Of a stretch of 37,918 bases of DNA, positions 33,658 to 37,918 are shown in pieces. Both the position numbers and the translations under genes were made by a program. Within the stretch, counting starts at the first letter, position 1, and each line of letters begins with the position of its first letter. Where the stretch lies: assembly GCA_016875095.1 (NCBI GenBank), contig VGSG01000035.1:1-37918 (forward strand), read 5' to 3'. Source of the DNA: Deltaproteobacteria bacterium. GTDB taxonomy: Bacteria > Desulfobacterota > Desulfomonilia > Desulfomonilales > Desulfomonilaceae. The notes under the pieces are model-generated. The model was given only the letters and a program-made list of their open reading frames with translations. It searched no databases and had not been told where the DNA came from.

Positions 33658-34638
33658 ATGACTCAATGTCTGGACGGAAAATGGCTGCTTCTCATCCACC
33701 AGATCCCCCCGAAGCCCGGATACTTGAGGGTAAAAATCTGGCGGAAACTGCAGGCCCTTGGCGCGGTAGCCATTAAGAACTCTGTCTACGTGATTCCCAG
33801 GAACGAACAGACCCTTGAAGATTTTCAATGGGTCCTAAGGGAAATCGTACAGTCGGGGGCGGAAGCTTCTATCTGCGTGGCCAGTTTTGTGGACGGGCTG
33901 ACGGACGACCAGGTGGAAAGTCTGTTCCGGAGCGCGCGTGATGCGGACTACGGACAGATTACCGATGAAGCCAAGGCAGTTCTCGACACCGCGCCTCCAA
34001 GCGCGTCAATGACCCACGACGATCGGTCCGAAGTGGAGACTGCCCTGACGCGCCTCAAGAAGAGATTCTCGGTTGTCGTTAGCCTGGACTTTTTCGGGGC
34101 GCCCGGCCGCGAAGCCGCCTCGACCTTCTTGGAACAGATTGAGTTTCGGCTCGCAGAAGCACGGAGTCGCACGGACACAGGGACGAAAGAGCTGGACACG
34201 TCGGATCTCACTCGGTTCCGAGGACGAACGTGGGTGACGCGTCGAGGAGTCTACGTGGACCGCATCGCCTGCGCATGGCTCATTCGCCGGTTCATAGACC
34301 CTGATGCCTCGTTCAGGTTCGTTTCCGAGCGGGGGTATCGTCCGAAGGCCGAGGAATTGCGATTCGACATGTTTGAAGGAGAGTTTACCCACGAAGGCGA
34401 CCTCTGTACCTTCGAGGCGCTTGTCCGGCGTTTCGCCGTTCGTGACAGGGCCCTAGCCGAAATCGGCAAGATCGTACACGACCTCGATCTCAAAGAAGCC
34501 AAATTCAAGAGACCCGAAACCGCCGGAGTCTCGGCTTTGCTCGACGGAATCGTGGCGTCCCGCAAACCTGATGAAGCTCGGTTAGAGCGAGGTTTCGCTC
34601 TGTTCGACGACCTCTACGAATTCTTTCGTAGAAAGTAA
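33658..34638 (+). CDS. chrB: ChrB, chromate-responsive regulator/resistance protein
   Basis: The protein has 326 residues, the full ChrB length. The N-terminal part (WLLLIHQIPPKPGYLRVKIWRKLQALGAVAIKNSVYVIP) is the winged-helix-like ChrB N-domain. The C-terminal part from about residue 195 is the ChrB domain (GVYVDRIACAWLIRRFIDPDASFRFV, FEGEFTHEGDLCTFEALVRRF). ChrB senses chromate and controls chr operons in Ochrobactrum and Cupriavidus (established knowledge). AGAGG at 33647-33651 is six bases before the ATG. First gene of the rightward operon. The stand-alone C-domain at 31096 is its partial paralogue. Confidence 0.9.
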   Translation: MTQCLDGKWLLLIHQIPPKPGYLRVKIWRKLQALGAVAIKNSVYVIPRNEQTLEDFQWVLREIVQSGAEASICVASFVDGLTDDQVESLFRSARDADYGQITDEAKAVLDTAPPSASMTHDDRSEVETALTRLKKRFSVVVSLDFFGAPGREAASTFLEQIEFRLAEARSRTDTGTKELDTSDLTRFRGRTWVTRRGVYVDRIACAWLIRRFIDPDASFRFVSERGYRPKAEELRFDMFEGEFTHEGDLCTFEALVRRFAVRDRALAEIGKIVHDLDLKEAKFKRPETAGVSALLDGIVASRKPDEARLERGFALFDDLYEFFRRK

Positions 34639-34658
34639 TTACTCAGGAGGAACACACC

Positions 34659-34952
34659 ATGCCCAGCATTGAAAAACACGTGGAGATCAGTCGCCAAAGG
34701 ACTGGGAAGGAGTATCTGGAATTGCACGAATGGATCGATAAGGACCCGGAAAAGAAGGTGGAACGGCACGACATCATGAAGATCTATGAATACGGGCAGA
34801 TGATGCAGGACAAATACGGCCCTGAGGGCTTGCAAGAATACCTCCGGCACATCCACGACGATTTCATCGCCAGATTCAATCACGTCAAGGAGGACGTGGA
34901 CAAGGCCATTGCCGACACGCTGGCCTATTTCGGGGTGAAATCGCCGAAATAG
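34659..34952 (+). CDS. His-rich 97-residue protein, paralogue of the N-domain of the next gene
   Basis: The protein is acidic and helical. Its key pattern is LHEWIDKDPEKKVERHD, EYGQMMQDKYGPEGLQEYLR and HIHDDFIARF. Conserved His at 23, 37, 64, 66 and 75 could bind metal (inference). About 95 residues match the N-terminus of the 35063 protein, with roughly three quarters identity by eye at both DNA and protein level, so the two arose by tandem duplication. AGGAGG ten bases upstream gives a strong start, 20 bases after chrB. I do not know its family name or function. Confidence 0.75.
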   Translation: MPSIEKHVEISRQRTGKEYLELHEWIDKDPEKKVERHDIMKIYEYGQMMQDKYGPEGLQEYLRHIHDDFIARFNHVKEDVDKAIADTLAYFGVKSPK

Positions 34953-35062
34953 GTCCCTTGGATGAGGCTCGAGAGGCCGTAAGGTTCTTCAGGCCTCCAC
35001 ATTACAAATATCAGAAATAGGCTTGCGAAGCCTTCTCTATTGGCGGACGAGGAGAATACAAC

Positions 35063-35920
35063 ATGCCAAGTATTGAAAAACACATCGAAGTCAGCCGCGG
35101 TAGGACCGGCAAAGACTATCTCGAACTGCACGAATGGATTGATAAAGACCCGGCAACCAAGGTTGAGCGGCACGACATAACCAAGATCCCGGAGTATGGG
35201 AAGATGATGGAGAAGAAATATGGGCCGGAAGGTCTTCAGGAGTACCTCCGGCACATCCATGACGATTTCAATGCACGATTCGGTCATGTGAAGGAGGATG
35301 TTGAAAAAGCCATCGGCGATACCCTCGCCTATTTCGGGGTCAAACCTGACACTGACGTAAAGAAAAACGCTTACGGCATCAGCACGGCGGACATTGACCT
35401 TCTCCGGAGAGCCGGCCTTGCAGACAAAGACCTGGGGCACTCCATCCGGGTGGCTCTGAAGGCCCTCGACGTTGCCGGGAGAATGAACGCACCGGTGCAC
35501 ATGGAACTCGTGGGGAGAGGAGCGCTGCTGCACGATCTTGGCAAGGCCAAATCCAAGGGATTCGATCACGGTATAGCCGGGGCGGAACTGGGCCGAACCC
35601 TGGGGTTGCCGGAAGAATTGACCACGATCATTGAGAAACATGTGAACGCGGGACTTACACCGGAAGAAGCCGTTGAACTCGGTCTGCCCGCGAAGGACTA
35701 TGCTCCGACGCGCATAGAAGAAAAGATCGTGATCTATGCAGATAAGCTCTCGGACATCGTTTCCCATCCCGACGGACTGGTCTCCAATGACGCAGAAGCG
35801 GAAGACCGATTTGCTGAGATACTTAAAGCTTATCCGGCGTTGAACAAGGGAGACAAGCCTCTTGCCAGGCACCTGAAATACCACGAGGAAATCCAAGGTC
35901 TCATGAAGGGCAAGGCATGA
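35063..35920 (+). CDS. His-rich domain fused to an HD phosphohydrolase domain
   Basis: The protein has 285 residues. Residues 1-95 copy the small protein encoded just upstream (LHEWIDKDPATKVERHD, YGPEGLQEYLRHIHDDF). Residues about 105-285 are an HDIG-type HD domain: GHSIRVALKALDVAGRM with His126, GALLHDLGKAKS with His157-Asp158, DHGIAGAELGRTLGLPEEL, IIEKHV and YADKLSDIV with Asp227. HD proteins of this type are metal-dependent phosphohydrolases, often acting on nucleotides. GAGGAG lies before the ATG. The pairing of the domain alone and the domain-HD fusion in one operon suggests shared partner or substrate binding. The substrate is unknown. Confidence 0.85.
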   Translation: MPSIEKHIEVSRGRTGKDYLELHEWIDKDPATKVERHDITKIPEYGKMMEKKYGPEGLQEYLRHIHDDFNARFGHVKEDVEKAIGDTLAYFGVKPDTDVKKNAYGISTADIDLLRRAGLADKDLGHSIRVALKALDVAGRMNAPVHMELVGRGALLHDLGKAKSKGFDHGIAGAELGRTLGLPEELTTIIEKHVNAGLTPEEAVELGLPAKDYAPTRIEEKIVIYADKLSDIVSHPDGLVSNDAEAEDRFAEILKAYPALNKGDKPLARHLKYHEEIQGLMKGKA

Positions 35921-35941
35921 TGCCCAATGGAGGAACTGAAA

Positions 35942-37225
35942 ATGAACGCCTCTGATACCAAAGCATTGGCATCGTCGATCAACGGTGCATCAACGGCTCA
36001 GGGCTTTCTGAATACATTCAAGGGGCTGTGTGCGGTCGGATTTCTGGCACGTGCGTCGTATGGACTGGCACGAACCCCGGTGTTGGCTCTCTTTGCCGCA
36101 TCGTTGGGCGCCGGGCCGGAGGCCGTAGGCTTTGCCGTGGCCATCTCAACCGTGACAGGCATCTTCTTCAAGATGCCCGCGGGTGTCCTATCGGATGTTA
36201 TCGGCCGCACCCGGACGCTCTTCATGGGGCTGGCAGTGTTTGCGTTTGTCCCATTAGCGTATCTGTTCGTTTCATCCTACGAAGCGCTGGTGGTGGTCCG
36301 CTTCTTCCATGGGTTCGCAACAGCCATCTACGGCCCGGTGGTGATGGCTGTTGTGGTAAGTGTTGCAGGGGACAAGCGAGGCGAGATGCTCTCCTGGTTT
36401 TCCTCAGTAACGATCCTGGGAACCCTCGTGGGAGCGCCGCTCGGCGGATTTCTCTTGTCATCACTTCCCGGGGCTCAGGAGCCTACTCTCCGAGATTTCC
36501 ATATCATCTACGGTGTCGTAGCCGCGATGGGCATGGGTTCTCTTTTCATCGCCTTGTTGGTCATGCAAGGACGCTGGGACGCGCCCAACGACGCAGATGG
36601 TCGGACTCTGTCCGCCGTGTGGACGAAGTTCCGTTGCGGTGTGAAAGAGATCCTTATGGACCGGCGGGTCTTGCTGACCAGTAACATGGAAGGAATCCAA
36701 AACCTCTCGGTGGGCGCCTTGGAAGCCTTCCTCCCGATTTATGCGGTCATGGTGTGCGGTTTCAGCGCTTTCCAGGCCGGACTCCTCTGGGGCGTGCAGA
36801 TGGCGGTGACGGTATTGACCAAACCGCTCATGGGAAGATTTTCTGACCGGCACGGCCGCCAGAGTCTCCTCTTTTGGGGGATGTTCGTGTGTGCGATTCC
36901 CTTCGCGCTGATACCGTGGTTCAGCGGCTTCAGCGCGCTCCTCCTGCTCGCTGCGATCTTCGGCTTGGGCGAAGCGGTCGTGACATCTTCGGCTGCTGCT
37001 CTTGTCGCCGACTTTTGCAGAGAGGACCAACTTGGGTGCGCCATGGGGACTTTTGGCACGATCTTCGACGTGGGGCATGCATCGGGTCCGCTGTTGGCAG
37101 GATTACTCATTGGGGTCGTCGGCTCAAGCACCGACTACCGTATCCCGTTTGCAATCGTGGCATCGCTGCTGGTTTTCGCAGCCATAGTCTTCCGAGCAGG
37201 CGTGAAAACCGAGGCGGGCAAATAG
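35942..37225 (+). CDS. MFS transporter (rightward operon)
   Basis: The protein has 427 residues with about 12 membrane helices. MFS motif A appears twice: PAGVLSDVIGRTRTLFMGL (about residue 80) and MGRFSDRHGRQSLLFWG (about 300), and GTLVGAPLGGFLL marks helix 5. It looks like a drug/metabolite efflux-type antiporter. GGAGG at 35929-35933 is eight bases before the ATG at 35942, which decides against 35927. It follows the HD gene by 21 bases. The substrate is unknown, but its place beside chrB suggests export of a toxic anion or derivative. Confidence 0.88.
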   Translation: MNASDTKALASSINGASTAQGFLNTFKGLCAVGFLARASYGLARTPVLALFAASLGAGPEAVGFAVAISTVTGIFFKMPAGVLSDVIGRTRTLFMGLAVFAFVPLAYLFVSSYEALVVVRFFHGFATAIYGPVVMAVVVSVAGDKRGEMLSWFSSVTILGTLVGAPLGGFLLSSLPGAQEPTLRDFHIIYGVVAAMGMGSLFIALLVMQGRWDAPNDADGRTLSAVWTKFRCGVKEILMDRRVLLTSNMEGIQNLSVGALEAFLPIYAVMVCGFSAFQAGLLWGVQMAVTVLTKPLMGRFSDRHGRQSLLFWGMFVCAIPFALIPWFSGFSALLLLAAIFGLGEAVVTSSAAALVADFCREDQLGCAMGTFGTIFDVGHASGPLLAGLLIGVVGSSTDYRIPFAIVASLLVFAAIVFRAGVKTEAGK

Positions 37226-37298
37226 ATATTGGAGAAACGGATGATAGTTGTCGTACGCTGCGTTGGTGTACGCATGCTAACGAATAGGAGACAATGAC

Positions 37299-37918
37299 AT
37301 GAATTTCAAAGGCCCTTTTCGGTTATCGATGGTCACATTGACGCTGTGTTTCTGGGTGATCCAGGGTGAGCCGGCGTTTGCACAGCAATCATCGGAAACT
37401 CGTTTCATCTTCGAGGGCATTGTGCACAACACCCTTCCCGCTGGATGGAAATCAGATGCGACCAACAAGCAAGGATTGCCTTCCGCGTGGGCGGTGATCG
37501 AAGATTACGAGGCAACCAGTGGGGTGAACATTCTGGCCCTCCGTAAGGTGCAGGACAATCCTCGGTCCGTCTTCAATATTTGCTGGGCCAGTCAGCCTGT
37601 TTTTCACGACGGGGAAATAGAGGTGAAAGTCCGAGGGGATTCCGGCAATACTGACCAGGGGGGAGGGCCCGTCTGGAGGGTGAAAGATGCCTCAAACTAC
37701 TATGTGGCACGCTACAACCCTTTGGAGAACAACTTCCGACTCTATTACGTCAAGAATGGGGACAGAAAGATGATTGCGGACTCCGGCAACATCCCCGCTA
37801 AAACGGGCGAATGGTTCACCATCAAAATCGTCCACAAAGGTGACAAGATCGAGGGTTGGCTGAATGGGAAGAAGCTCTTGGATGCTACTGACAAAACCTT
37901 GCCGGAGGCCGGAGGCGT
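37299..37918 (+). CDS. secreted LamG/concanavalin-like protein, C-terminus cut by window edge
   Basis: The frame is open for 206 residues to the window end. The signal peptide is MNFKGPF plus a hydrophobic core, with a likely cut after PAFA before QQ. The mature part has the beta-sandwich pattern NYYVARYNPLENNFRLYYVK, WFTIKIVHKGDKIEGWLNGK and KKLLDATDKTLPEAGG. This is the same domain that ends the PEP-synthase-like protein at 26356, with NY...R.N.LENN and LN..LL.D shared. TAGGAG at 37285-37290 supports the ATG. The protein would act in the periplasm or outside. The glycan-binding or DUF1080-like role is an inference. Confidence 0.82.
   Translation, partial: MNFKGPFRLSMVTLTLCFWVIQGEPAFAQQSSETRFIFEGIVHNTLPAGWKSDATNKQGLPSAWAVIEDYEATSGVNILALRKVQDNPRSVFNICWASQPVFHDGEIEVKVRGDSGNTDQGGGPVWRVKDASNYYVARYNPLENNFRLYYVKNGDRKMIADSGNIPAKTGEWFTIKIVHKGDKIEGWLNGKKLLDATDKTLPEAGG

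Noticed and set aside
33103-33776. Plus-strand open frames across the divergent gap (33103-33405, 33287-33559, 33465-33776)
   Set aside because: They lie opposite or across the MFS start and chrB, have no ribosome sites, and have low-complexity or shadow-like composition.

Overview
The window reads as a chromosomal segment of an anaerobic bacterium, most likely a Desulfobacterota (deltaproteobacterial) lineage close to sulfate reducers or syntrophs such as Desulfomonile. This is an inference from gene content: a benzoyl-CoA-type molybdenum enzyme set, a ten-heme cytochrome c, an MvhD-MetV-MetF cluster, a split archaeal-type glutamate synthase, menaquinone-type UbiE/MenG and GC-rich coding DNA. 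No rRNA, tRNA or CRISPR array was seen.

Region 1 (1-6902): a CoA-transferase III gene on the minus strand is divergent from a three-subunit molybdenum hydroxylase of the 4-hydroxybenzoyl-CoA reductase/xanthine dehydrogenase family (medium, small, large) and an acyl-CoA synthetase, with a good sigma70-type promoter in the divergent gap. The set suggests activation and redox chemistry on an aromatic or similar acid as its CoA thioester. The large subunit has Met where the family has its catalytic Glu.

Region 2 (7013-13767): mixed housekeeping and cell-envelope genes: a small secreted protein, a SAM methyltransferase, a cupin protein, a membrane-anchored zinc-ribbon protein, coaE, a coiled-coil protein, a Pro/Gln-rich exported protein and a ten-heme cytochrome c.

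Region 3 (13862-17085): gatC-gatA-gatB, the tRNA-dependent amidotransferase.

Region 4 (17091-25185): a consensus-like promoter followed by mvhD-like, metV, metF, a degenerate FMN-domain ferredoxin protein, a canonical ferredoxin-FMN glutamate synthase subunit, and a glutamine amidotransferase/GXGXG subunit. All are on the plus strand and closely spaced. This couples methylene-H4F reduction and glutamate synthase modules in one array and may be a multi-subunit redox system.

Region 5 (25236-26305): a tiny membrane protein and ubiE/menG.

Region 6 (26356-37918): a divergent chromate-resistance-like locus. Leftward: MFS transporter, rhodanese, stand-alone ChrB C-terminal domain, ChrA, and a giant PEP-synthase-like protein that lacks the PEP-binding barrel and ends in a LamG-like domain. 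Rightward: full ChrB, a small His-rich domain protein, the same domain fused to an HD phosphohydrolase, a second MFS transporter, and a secreted LamG-like protein cut by the window end. Several domains occur twice in different architectures, which suggests one functional system of unknown substrate (an oxyanion is the obvious guess). The divergent gap holds palindromes, a promoter flanked by an inverted repeat, and a possible remnant of an intron-encoded maturase reading frame.
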